Shown one piece after another: positions 1-5,127 of a stretch of DNA of 5,127 nucleotides. Below the pieces are notes generated by a model. That model was not told where the DNA came from, made no database searches, and saw only the letters and a list, made by a program, of their open reading frames with translations. The DNA comes from Alphaproteobacteria bacterium (GTDB lineage: Bacteria > Pseudomonadota > Alphaproteobacteria > Sphingomonadales > Sphingomonadaceae): the NCBI GenBank assembly GCA_020249025.1, contig JADCGM010000049.1:1-5127 (forward strand), in the 5' to 3' direction. Made by a program: the position numbers and the translations under genes. Every line of letters begins with the position of its first letter. The stretch's first letter is position 1.

Positions 1-302
1 GTCGGGCTGTGGAAATCCGGATGCTTGTCGGCGACCCAGGCGATGAAGCGCGCCAACTCCGGATGGGCGCGCAGCGCGTCGGCTGTCGCATAGCTGCGCT
101 CGATCTCGCGGTTGGTCAGGCTCGCATGAATGGTGCGGTGGCAGATGGGATGCACCGGCGCCATCTCGGTGCCGCCGCGCGACTTCGGGACCAGATGATG
201 CCACTCCACCTTGCGCCCCTGCGGCCGCCCGCAGAGCGCGCAGGGTGGCAATTCGGGCGGCGGAACGGGATCGGGCGGGCCCTTGGGCTGGCGGCGCGGC
301 AT
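1..302 (-). CDS. HNH endonuclease-like protein, 3' end cut off by window edge
   Basis: Small zinc-binding HNH-type protein; 100 complete codons are visible and the reading frame is still open at base 1. A proline-rich, basic N-terminus (residues 1-20) leads into a CxxC knuckle (C21, C24), then the HNH core: paired histidines H35-H36, the segment LVPKSRGGT, and C54 with H59 (CHRTIH). The cysteine pair plus C54/H59 would form a structural zinc site and H35/H36 the metal-dependent nuclease centre, by family knowledge. The ATG at 302-300 has an AGGGG ribosome site (312-308) that overlaps the dapE stop codon, with 5 bases between. It follows dapE by only 8 bases, so the two probably share a transcript. 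Such small stand-alone HNH proteins are common in alphaproteobacteria and mostly uncharacterised; target and role are unknown, and nothing nearby points to a restriction system or phage. Confidence 0.85.
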   Translation of the reverse strand, partial: MPRRQPKGPPDPVPPPELPPCALCGRPQGRKVEWHHLVPKSRGGTEMAPVHPICHRTIHASLTNREIERSYATADALRAHPELARFIAWVADKHPDFHSP

Positions 303-310
303 CGCCGCCC

Positions 311-1450
311 CTAACTGGCGAGCCCGAAGAAGCGGCGCAAGACGCCTGCGTAGATGCGGCTGAGCGCCGCGATGTCGGCGACCGCGACTTGCTCGTCGAC
401 CTTGTGCATCGACTGGCCGGGCAGACCGAACTCCACCACCGGACAGAGCCGACGGATAAAGCGGGCGTCCGACGTTCCGCCGCTGGTCGAAAGCTCGGGC
501 GTGATCCCGGTTTCGGCCTCCACCGCAGCCGCGATGATGTCGGACAGTGCGCCGGGCTCGGTGAGGAAGGATTCGCCCGAAATGCGCACCGTCACCTCAT
601 GGCCGGGCGCATGCGCCGCCACCGTCTCGCGGATCCAGCGTTCGAGATCCGCACCCCGGTGCCGGTCGTTGAAGCGGATGTTCAGCCGCGCCGAGGCCTT
701 GGCGGGGATGACGTTGGTGGCGCTGTTGCCGACGGTGATGTCGGTGATCTCGAGATTGGAGGCGTCGAACCAGTCCGAGCCCTCGTCGAGCACCCGCGCC
801 TTCAGCGTATCCAGGATGCGCACCAGCCGGGTGATCGGATTGTCGGCGCGGTGTGGGTAGGCGACATGGCCCTGCGCGCCGAATACGTCGATCCAGGCGT
901 TGAGCGAGCCGCGGCGGCCGACCTTCATCACGTCGCCCAATCGCTGCACCGAGGTCGGCTCCCCGACAAGGCAGGCATCGGGCGTGTGGCCGTTCGCCGC
1001 CATCCAGTCGAGCAGCGGATCGGTGCCCCAGGTCGCCGGTCCCTCCTCGTCGCCGGTGATGACAAGGCTGACCGATCCGGGAAGCTCACCGACCTCGGCC
1101 AGCGCGGCGACGAAGGCGGCGATCGAGCCCTTCATGTCGGCGGCCCCGCGCCCGACGAGCAAGCCGTTGGCGACTGTGGCGGCGAAGGGATCGACGCTCC
1201 AGGCCTCGCGGTCGCCGACGGGCACGACATCGGTGTGGCCGGCGAAGGCGAAATGCGGGCCGCCAACGCCCTTGCGCGCGAACAGATTGGTCACCGGCCC
1301 GTCGGGGGCGTCGCCGAAGGTGAGCCGGTGGACGGTGAAGCCGAGCCGTTCGAGCGCGCCGGCCAGCACATCCTGCGCGCCGGCGTCCTCGGGGGTGACG
1401 CTCGGACGGCGAATCAGCTCTTGCGCAAGCGCGACCGGATCGACTGTCAT
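311..1450 (-). CDS. dapE: Succinyl-diaminopimelate desuccinylase DapE
   Basis: Hydrolyses N-succinyl-LL-2,6-diaminopimelate to LL-diaminopimelate and succinate, in the cytosol, for lysine and peptidoglycan synthesis. The protein is 379 residues, close to the usual ~375. M20-family di-zinc ligands and catalytic residues are all visible: H72 and D74 in GHTDVVPVG, D105 in GRGAADMKGS, the general base E135 with E136 in GDEEGPA, E164 in VGEPT, and H349 in SMHKVDE. The NxxTDI / NVIPAKA / FN stretch in the middle is the dimerisation lid typical of DapE rather than ArgE. The start at 1450 gives the family-typical N-terminus (MTVDPVALAQELIRRPSVTP) and is preceded by an AGGA site (1458-1455). An in-frame ATG at 1534 would add 28 unconserved residues and overlap the divergent cupin gene, so I reject it. 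Stop TAG at 313-311. An HNH gene follows closely. ArgE is the main alternative but fits worse. Confidence 0.95.
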   Translation of the reverse strand: MTVDPVALAQELIRRPSVTPEDAGAQDVLAGALERLGFTVHRLTFGDAPDGPVTNLFARKGVGGPHFAFAGHTDVVPVGDREAWSVDPFAATVANGLLVGRGAADMKGSIAAFVAALAEVGELPGSVSLVITGDEEGPATWGTDPLLDWMAANGHTPDACLVGEPTSVQRLGDVMKVGRRGSLNAWIDVFGAQGHVAYPHRADNPITRLVRILDTLKARVLDEGSDWFDASNLEITDITVGNSATNVIPAKASARLNIRFNDRHRGADLERWIRETVAAHAPGHEVTVRISGESFLTEPGALSDIIAAAVEAETGITPELSTSGGTSDARFIRRLCPVVEFGLPGQSMHKVDEQVAVADIAALSRIYAGVLRRFFGLAS

Positions 1451-1490
1451 CGCGTCCTGCCTTAACGGCAACGGCGGAAGGGTCAAAGCC
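1451..1490. promoter_or_regulatory. 40-bp divergent intergenic gap between dapE and the cupin gene
   Basis: This short gap separates the dapE start from the oppositely oriented cupin start and holds the ribosome-binding sites of both genes. It is too short for two full promoters, so -35/-10 elements must overlap the neighbouring coding starts. A weak TTGCGC (1421-1426) with TGTCAT (1445-1450) could serve the plus-strand cluster, but the match to consensus is poor. I see no clear operator palindrome. Confidence 0.3.
1476..1482 (+). promoter_or_regulatory. Ribosome-binding site of the cupin gene
   Basis: GGAAGGG lies 8 bases before the ATG at 1491. It fixes that start among the in-frame upstream codons, which would run antisense through dapE. 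Confidence 0.7.
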
Positions 1491-1943
1491 ATGCCGAAGC
1501 TCGATCTCGATGCGATCCCGGAAATCCAGCGCACCGGCTATCCGGAGCCTTATCGCGGCGCGGTCGCCGGGCGGAACTATCGCCGGCTGGCCGACGCGGC
1601 GGGCCTCACCGATTTCGGGGTGAACATCTGCCGGCTGGAGCCCGGCGCCTGGTCGAGCCAGCGCCATTGGCATTCGAAGGAAGACGAGTTCGTGATGATG
1701 ATCTCGGGCGAGGCCGTGCTCATCACCGACGCCGGCGAGACAGTGATGCGCCCGGGCGACTGCGCCGCCTTTCCGGCAGGGCTTGCCGACGCGCACCACC
1801 TCGTGAACCGGTCCGACGCGGACGCGGTGTTCCTTGTCGTGGGCAGCGACAAGGCCGACGACGCCTGCACCTATCCCGACATCGACATGCACCTGCCGCG
1901 CGGCGACGGCGGCTTCACCCGCAAGGACGGCACGCCGTGGTGA
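1491..1943 (+). CDS. Small cupin-domain protein
   Basis: Single-domain cupin of 150 residues, probably a cytosolic metal-binding beta-barrel; no signal peptide or membrane segment. Cupin motif 1 is at residues 52-73 (G52, H59-x-H61, E66, G73) and motif 2 at 88-106 (PGD 88-90, P95-A-G97, H102 or H103, N106), so the usual 3-His/1-Glu metal site can be formed by H59, H61, E66 and H102. Motif 2 has two extra residues between G97 and the histidine compared with the textbook pattern. The N- and C-terminal extensions (GYPEPYRG near residue 16; DIDMHL and FTRKDGTPW at the end) are typical of a widespread, uncharacterised proteobacterial cupin group. Its stop overlaps the start of the CoA-transferase gene by 4 bases, suggesting coupled expression. 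The substrate cannot be read from the sequence; it could be an isomerase, dioxygenase or ligand-binding protein. Confidence 0.88.
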   Translation: MPKLDLDAIPEIQRTGYPEPYRGAVAGRNYRRLADAAGLTDFGVNICRLEPGAWSSQRHWHSKEDEFVMMISGEAVLITDAGETVMRPGDCAAFPAGLADAHHLVNRSDADAVFLVVGSDKADDACTYPDIDMHLPRGDGGFTRKDGTPW

Positions 1944-3088
1944 CGGGGCCGCTGTCGCATCTGACCGTCGTCGATCTGTCGCGGGTGCTCGCCGGGCCAT
2001 ATGCGACGATGGTGCTCGCCGACCTCGGGGCGCGGGTCATCAAGGTCGAACAGCCCGGCAAGGGCGACGACAGCCGCCACATCGGGCCGTTCAACGCCAG
2101 CGGCCAGTCGGCCTATTTCGCCAGCATCAACCGCGGCAAGCAGTCGATCGCGCTCGATCTGAAGTCGGACGGCGACCGCGCCGTGTTCGAGGCGCTGCTG
2201 GAACGCGCCGACGTGCTGGTCGAGAACTACCGCCCGGGCGTGATGGCGAAGCTCGGCTATGGCTGGGAGGCGCTCCACGCGCGCTTTCCCCGCCTCATCT
2301 ACGCCGCCGCCAGTGGCTTCGGGCAGACCGGGCCGGACAGCGGCAAGGCGGCCTATGACATGGTCGTGCAGGCGATGGGCGGGATCATGTCGATCACCGG
2401 CTGGCCGGGCGGGCCGCCGACGCGGGTCGGCACCTCGGTCGGCGACATCACCGCCGGGCTGTTCACCGTCATCGGTATCCTCACCGCGCTGCAGACGCGC
2501 GAGCGGACGGGGGAAGGCCAGTTCGTCGACGTCGCTATGCTCGACGGGCAGATCGCCATCCTTGAAAACGCCATCGCCCGTTATGCGACGACGGGCGTCG
2601 CGCCGGGCCCGCTCGGGGCGCGGCATCCTTCCATCACGCCGTTCGCGGCCTATGCCTGCCAAGGCGGGCATGTCGTGATTGCCGCCGGCAACGATGCGCT
2701 GTGGGGCAAGCTGTGCGCGGCGCTCGGCGCGTCCGAACTGGCGACGGACCCGCGCTTCGCGACCAATGCGCTGCGTACCGAGCATGCCGATGCGGTCGCC
2801 GCCGAGTTGGAGACGCGGCTGGCCGCGCATGCACCCGAGTCGGTGCTGGCCCTGCTTGAAGAGGCAGGCGTCCCCTGTGCCCCTCTCCACGACACCGCGC
2901 AGGCGCTGGCGCACCGTCAGGTGCGGGCGCGCAACATGGTCATCGAGACCGCCTTTCCCGATGGCGCGCCGCTCATCGCCGCCGGCAATCCGGTGAAGCT
3001 CTCGGGCTTCGCCGACCCGCCGACCCGCCCCAAGGCCCCGGCGCTCGACGAGCACCGCGCCGCGATTCTGAAGGAGCTCGGCCTGTGA
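1940..3088 (+). CDS. Class III (CaiB/BaiF family) CoA-transferase
   Basis: Transfers coenzyme A between carboxylic acids through an aspartyl-CoA thioester. The product is 382 residues, normal for the shorter members of the family. Family marks in order: LSRVLAGP (13-20), ADLGARVIKVE (27-37), NRGKQSIALDL (64-74), ADVLVENYRPG (90-100), SGFGQTGP (125-132), YDMVVQAMGG (139-148), and VGDITAGL with the expected nucleophile at D169, the same number as the catalytic Asp of Oxalobacter formyl-CoA transferase. The GVPCAPL segment and the closing KLSGF and LDEH elements near the C-terminus are also typical. I chose GTG 1940, which overlaps the cupin stop as GTGA; GTG 1937 is an equally possible start, since AAGGA at 1923-1927 lies 9 bases before it and 12 before 1940. 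The gene's own stop overlaps the hisN start. Donor and acceptor acids are unknown: formyl-CoA, succinyl-CoA/hydroxy-acid and racemase (Amacr) relatives all share this fold. Confidence 0.92.
   Translation: MTGPLSHLTVVDLSRVLAGPYATMVLADLGARVIKVEQPGKGDDSRHIGPFNASGQSAYFASINRGKQSIALDLKSDGDRAVFEALLERADVLVENYRPGVMAKLGYGWEALHARFPRLIYAAASGFGQTGPDSGKAAYDMVVQAMGGIMSITGWPGGPPTRVGTSVGDITAGLFTVIGILTALQTRERTGEGQFVDVAMLDGQIAILENAIARYATTGVAPGPLGARHPSITPFAAYACQGGHVVIAAGNDALWGKLCAALGASELATDPRFATNALRTEHADAVAAELETRLAAHAPESVLALLEEAGVPCAPLHDTAQALAHRQVRARNMVIETAFPDGAPLIAAGNPVKLSGFADPPTRPKAPALDEHRAAILKELGL
3071..3076 (+). promoter_or_regulatory. Ribosome-binding site of hisN
   Basis: AAGGAG sits inside the last codons of the CoA-transferase gene, 8 bases before the GTG at 3085. 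It supports a GTG start overlapping the upstream stop (GTGA, 3085-3088). Confidence 0.75.
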
Positions 3089-3855
3089 CCGACACCGACC
3101 GGCTCGTGCGCTTCGCCGAAACGCTGGCCGATGCGGCGGGCGCGGCGATCCGCCCCTATTTCCGCGCCGGCTTCGACATCGAGGTGAAATCGGACGCCTC
3201 GCCCGTCACGGCCGCCGACCGCGCCGCGGAGGCGGCGATGCGGCGGCTGATCGAGGCGGCGTTCCCGGATCACGGCATCGTCGGCGAGGAATATGGCGAC
3301 CACCGCGCCGACGCCGAGTTCGTCTGGGTGCTCGATCCCATCGACGGCACCCGCGCCTTCGTCGCCGGGCGGCCGCTGTTCGGAACGCTGATCGGGCTGC
3401 TCCATGAAGGGCGGCCCGCGGTGGGCGTCATCGACCAGCCGATCATCGGCGACCGCTGGGTCGGCGACGGACGGAGCGCGCAGTTCAACGGCCGCGCCTG
3501 CCGCGTTGCGCCTTCGAAGCCGCTGGCGAGCGCACGGGTCGGTACGACGTCGCCGCAGGCGTTCGATCCCGCCAATTTCGCCCGCTTCGAACGGGTCCGC
3601 GCCGCCGCGCTCGACACGCTCTACGGCGGCGATTGCCACAATTACGGCCTCGTCGCCTCAGGCCACCTCGACATGGTGATCGAGGCCGGGCTGAAGCTTC
3701 ACGACTGGGCGGCGCTGGTGCCGGTGATCGAGGGGGCGGGCGGCATCGCCACCGGCTGGGACCGGACGCCCGGCGCCGACTCCGAAGGCCGCATCGTCGC
3801 CGCCTCCTGCCCTGCGCTCCACGCCGAGGCGCTGGCCCTGCTCGGCTGCGTCTGA
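3085..3855 (+). CDS. hisN: Histidinol-phosphatase, inositol-monophosphatase type (HisN)
   Basis: Predicted to dephosphorylate L-histidinol phosphate to L-histidinol, the eighth step of histidine synthesis, as a cytosolic Mg2+-dependent enzyme. The 256-residue length fits the family. IMPase-fold metal ligands are present: E68-E69 in VGEEYG, D84, D87 and the T89 turn in LDPIDGTRAF (83-92), and D207 in LHDWAALVPVIEGAGG (205-220). The LVPV(I/V)EGAGG version of the last motif and the GGDCHNYGLVASG stretch (181-193) favour HisN over inositol monophosphatase, SuhB or CysQ. The start is GTG, overlapping the CoA-transferase stop by 4 bases. No other his gene lies in the window, so the pathway assignment rests on protein sequence alone; a broader phosphatase role cannot be excluded. 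truB follows after 9 bases. Confidence 0.87.
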   Translation: MTDTDRLVRFAETLADAAGAAIRPYFRAGFDIEVKSDASPVTAADRAAEAAMRRLIEAAFPDHGIVGEEYGDHRADAEFVWVLDPIDGTRAFVAGRPLFGTLIGLLHEGRPAVGVIDQPIIGDRWVGDGRSAQFNGRACRVAPSKPLASARVGTTSPQAFDPANFARFERVRAAALDTLYGGDCHNYGLVASGHLDMVIEAGLKLHDWAALVPVIEGAGGIATGWDRTPGADSEGRIVAASCPALHAEALALLGCV

Positions 3856-3864
3856 CTGAAGGCG

Positions 3865-4170
3865 ATGCACGGCTGGATCATCCTCGACAAGCCGCTTGGG
3901 CTGTCGTCGGCGCAGGGGGTGGCGGCGATCAAGCGGATCCTGCGCACGAACGGCTATCCGGTGCCCAAGATCGGCCACGGCGGGACGCTCGATCCGCTGG
4001 CGACGGGCGTGCTCCCGATCGCGCTCGGGGAGGCGACCAAGCTGTCGGGGCGGATGCTCGACAGCGACAAGGGCTATCGTTTCACGATCGCGTTCGGAAC
4101 GGCGACCGCGACCGACGATGCGGAAGGCGCGGTGGTCGCCGCCTCGGACGTCCGCCCTGGCCGCGCCGCC
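3865..4170 (+). pseudogene. truB: truB 5' fragment (tRNA pseudouridine-55 synthase), truncated
   Basis: TruB converts U55 of the tRNA T-loop to pseudouridine. This piece shows the opening GWIILDKPLGLSS (3-15), the catalytic loop GHGGTLDPLATGVLP (37-51) with the nucleophile D43, GEATKLSGRMLDSDKGYRF (55-73) with the conserved tyrosine Y71, and the FG-x-T-x-T-DD-AEG segment followed by SDVRP (77-98). A complete bacterial TruB is about 300 residues and should go on to a VPPxYSALKxxGxxAY motif; that is absent, so roughly two-thirds is lost. It follows hisN by 9 bases in the same direction. The usual partners rbfA and rpsO are not seen next to it, the latter necessarily because the sequence changes identity here. 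Confidence 0.85.
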
Positions 4171-4812
4171 ATCGACGCCGCCGTCGCAGCGGGCATCCCG
4201 GTCTTTTCCGTGGACAGCGGGTATATCGACGGTGTGGTGGTCGACGTGACGACGAACAACTGGGCCATGTCCTCGGATGTGTCTCCCTATCTGCTCGATC
4301 AACTGGGCGGTCAGGGCAACATCATCTTCCTGCGCATGGCCGAACATCACGGCACGCGCAAGCGTGGCGACGTGATGGAAGACGTGCTGAAGGAATATCC
4401 CGACGTCAAGGTGCTGGCGGAACACAACATCGACTACACCGCCTTCTTCGAAGACACCTCCCGCACGATGGAAGACTACGCCGCCCGCTTCGGCTCGGAA
4501 ATCAATGCCGTCTGGGCGCCGTGGGACGAACCGGCGCAGGCCGCCATCAACGCGCTCACCGCGGCGGGGATCACCGGGGTGAAGGTGATCGGCATCGACG
4601 GCCACCCGCAGGCCGTGGCCGAGGTCTGCAAACCCGACAGCATGATGATCGCCACCGTCTCGCAGCCCTTCGAAAGCATGGGCGCGCAGGTCGGCCAGTG
4701 GATCGAAGAGATCGTCGTGAACGGCAAACCCGCCGATGACGTGATCCCGTCCAAGACCGTCTACATGGACGCCCCCCTCGTCACCAAGAAGAACTGCCAG
4801 GACTTCATGTGA
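3865..4812 (+). CDS. Chimeric reading frame: TruB N-terminus fused to sugar-binding protein C-terminus
   Basis: One uninterrupted 315-codon frame joins two unrelated proteins. Residues 1 to ~98 are TruB; residues from about 108 onward are a periplasmic binding protein of the RbsB type. No linker or stop separates them. The product would lack most of the TruB catalytic fold and its PUA-like tail, and also the export signal and first lobe of the binding protein, so neither activity is expected. The start ATG at 3865 matches the conserved TruB opening (MHGWIILDKP); the only ribosome-site candidate, GAAGG at 3858-3862, is just 2 bases away, an unusually short spacing. The two halves are described separately below. 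I regard this as a recombinant or assembly-made join rather than an evolved fusion. Confidence 0.8.
   Translation: MHGWIILDKPLGLSSAQGVAAIKRILRTNGYPVPKIGHGGTLDPLATGVLPIALGEATKLSGRMLDSDKGYRFTIAFGTATATDDAEGAVVAASDVRPGRAAIDAAVAAGIPVFSVDSGYIDGVVVDVTTNNWAMSSDVSPYLLDQLGGQGNIIFLRMAEHHGTRKRGDVMEDVLKEYPDVKVLAEHNIDYTAFFEDTSRTMEDYAARFGSEINAVWAPWDEPAQAAINALTAAGITGVKVIGIDGHPQAVAEVCKPDSMMIATVSQPFESMGAQVGQWIEEIVVNGKPADDVIPSKTVYMDAPLVTKKNCQDFM
4155..4200 (+). other. Junction between truB and sugar-binding-protein sequence
   Basis: TruB identity is clear up to SDVRP (codons ending 4158) and binding-protein identity is clear from GIPVFSVDSG (starting 4192). The residues between (GRAAIDAAVAA) would fit either family, so the break lies in this stretch and may rest on a short shared GC-rich string. 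No target-site duplication, inverted repeat or insertion-sequence end is visible. Confidence 0.65.
4171..4812 (+). pseudogene. Sugar ABC transporter substrate-binding protein (RbsB-like), 3' portion
   Basis: C-terminal part of a type I periplasmic binding protein of the Peripla_BP_4 / RbsB kind, which would deliver a sugar to a CUT2 ABC importer. Marks, numbered in the fused frame: GIPVFSVDSG (110-119), NNWAMSSDVSPYLLDQLGGQGNI (131-153), the RKRGDVMEDVLKEYPDVKVL region (165-184), VWAPWDEPAQAAINAL (216-231), GVKVIGIDGHPQAV (238-251) with the ligand-region Asp D245, and ATVSQPFESMGAQVGQWI towards the end, followed by a C-terminal strand (SKTVYMDAPLVT). Full-length relatives have about 320-350 residues with a signal peptide; the signal and about the first 100-120 residues are missing. 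The following stem-loop and ATPase gene confirm that the 3' end is in its native operon. The sugar cannot be told from this fragment. Confidence 0.82.
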
Positions 4813-4822
4813 TCCCACCCAT

Positions 4823-4849
4823 GGGACCGGGCCGCGATGGCCCGGTCCC
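4823..4849 (+). terminator. Perfect 11-bp stem-loop between binding-protein and ATPase genes
   Basis: GGGACCGGGCC (4823-4833) and its exact reverse complement (4839-4849) enclose a 5-base loop, gcgat. The stem is very GC-rich, and no T-run follows (the next bases are CCACAAGGG), so it is a poor classical terminator. Its position just after the binding-protein stop (4812) and before the ATPase start is the usual place for an mRNA-stabilising or partially terminating hairpin that keeps binding-protein expression above that of the rest of the operon; that role is inferred. Confidence 0.6.
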
Positions 4850-4862
4850 CCACAAGGGCAAC

Positions 4863-4867
4863 AGGGG
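4863..4867 (+). promoter_or_regulatory. Ribosome-binding site of the ABC ATPase gene
   Basis: AGGGG lies 9 bases before the ATG at 4877 and just past the stem-loop, leaving it free for translation of the ATPase. Confidence 0.6.
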
Positions 4868-4876
4868 CCGGCGCGA

Positions 4877-5127
4877 ATGGACATCACCCTTACCAACATC
4901 ACCATGCAATTCCCCGGCACGCGGGCGCTCGACGACGTCTCGCTCACCCTCCACACCGGCGAGGTGCATGGCCTTATCGGTGAAAACGGCGCGGGCAAAT
5001 CCACCCTCGTCTCCATTCTCGGCGGCAGCCTTGCCCCGACTTCGGGCATCATCGCCATAGGCAGCGAAAAGCTGCACCTGGCCTCTCCCCGCGACGCACT
5101 CCTGCGCGGGATCGCCCATGTCAGTCA
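4877..5127 (+). CDS. Sugar ABC transporter ATP-binding protein (RbsA/MglA type), 5' end
   Basis: The first 83 codons plus two bases of an ATPase that powers sugar import at the inner face of the cytoplasmic membrane. It opens MDITLTNITMQFPGTRALDDVSL, the usual A-loop/strand region, then GEVHGLIGENGAGKSTL with Walker A at 35-43 (GENGAGKST, K41). The frame runs to GIAHVS followed by CA, where the Q-loop glutamine is expected. The VHGLIGENGAGKS wording is typical of the double-ATPase proteins of CUT2 importers (RbsA, MglA, XylG; about 500 residues), so most of the gene is outside the window. It sits 64 bases after the binding-protein stop with a hairpin between, the normal CUT2 operon order. Which sugar is carried is unknown. 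Codon choice is less GC-extreme than on the left side (for example an ATA isoleucine near 5056). Confidence 0.9.
   Translation, partial: MDITLTNITMQFPGTRALDDVSLTLHTGEVHGLIGENGAGKSTLVSILGGSLAPTSGIIAIGSEKLHLASPRDALLRGIAHVS

Noticed and set aside
1421..1450. TTGCGC / TGTCAT as a sigma-70 promoter for the plus-strand cluster
   Set aside because: The spacing is acceptable but each hexamer matches consensus poorly, and the site lies within dapE. It is not strong enough to list as a promoter.
245..1465. 406-codon open frame on the plus strand opposite dapE
   Set aside because: It is antisense to a clear DapE, its translation is arginine/glycine-rich with no recognisable domain, and it would run through the divergent gap. 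Such frames are common in GC-rich coding DNA.
1451..1534. Upstream ATG (1534) as dapE start
   Set aside because: The extra 28 residues are unlike DapE N-termini and overlap the cupin gene, while the start at 1450 has its own ribosome site and the family-typical opening.
3865..4812. Genuine novel bifunctional RNA-modifying/sugar-sensing enzyme
   Set aside because: Both halves lack parts their folds require, and the join coincides with changes in composition and operon context. A chimera explains everything seen without a new function.
4823..4849. Rho-independent terminator ending transcription before the ATPase gene
   Set aside because: The stem is strong but no U-tract follows and the next gene belongs to the same operon, so a full terminator is unlikely. 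It is kept as a stem-loop with possible attenuating function.
3658..5058. 466-codon minus-strand frame spanning hisN, the fusion and the ABC gene
   Set aside because: It is antisense to three supported genes and crosses both the junction and the hairpin. The low-complexity His/Arg/Gly/Asp-rich product has no domain, so it is a GC-driven shadow.
4809..5060. 83-codon frame starting at 4809 over the hairpin and the ABC gene
   Set aside because: It is out of frame with the clear Walker A-bearing ATPase that starts at 4877, and it reads through the stem-loop.

Overview
The window looks like chromosomal DNA from a GC-rich alphaproteobacterium. The left four-fifths is most like a sphingomonad, judging by the sequences of DapE, HisN and the start of TruB; this is an inference from recognised protein style, not from a search. 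Genes are densely packed, with overlapping starts and stops. I see no rRNA, tRNA, CRISPR array, insertion sequence or phage gene.

Layout. On the minus strand, dapE (1450 to 311) is followed after 8 bases by a small HNH-endonuclease-like gene that runs off the left edge (302 to 1). On the plus strand, starting 40 bases from dapE in the divergent direction, lies a tight cluster: a small cupin protein (1491-1943), a class III (CaiB/BaiF type) CoA-transferase (1940-3088), a HisN-type histidinol-phosphatase of the inositol monophosphatase fold (3085-3855), and the 5' end of truB (from 3865). The first three are joined by two 4-base GTGA stop/start overlaps, so they are probably co-transcribed and translationally coupled.

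The striking event is inside the last long reading frame, 3865-4812. Its first ~100 residues are a canonical TruB tRNA pseudouridine-55 synthase N-terminus. The rest is the C-terminal two-thirds of a periplasmic sugar-binding protein of the RbsB type, joined in frame near 4160-4200. TruB has lost most of its catalytic domain and the binding protein has lost its signal peptide and first lobe. From the join onward the composition falls and the gene context becomes that of a sugar ABC transporter: the binding-protein end, a perfect 11-bp stem-loop (4823-4849), and the start of an RbsA/MglA-like ATPase (4877 to the right edge). The window therefore holds two unrelated genomic contexts spliced within one codon frame. 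An assembly or cloning chimera is the most economical explanation; a real recombination or insertion into truB is the alternative.

Functionally, the left part carries lysine/peptidoglycan precursor synthesis (dapE), histidine synthesis (hisN), tRNA modification (truB fragment) and two metabolic genes of unknown substrate (cupin, CoA-transferase). The right part is carbohydrate uptake of the CUT2 class. Apart from the fusion, I found no convincing undescribed system here.
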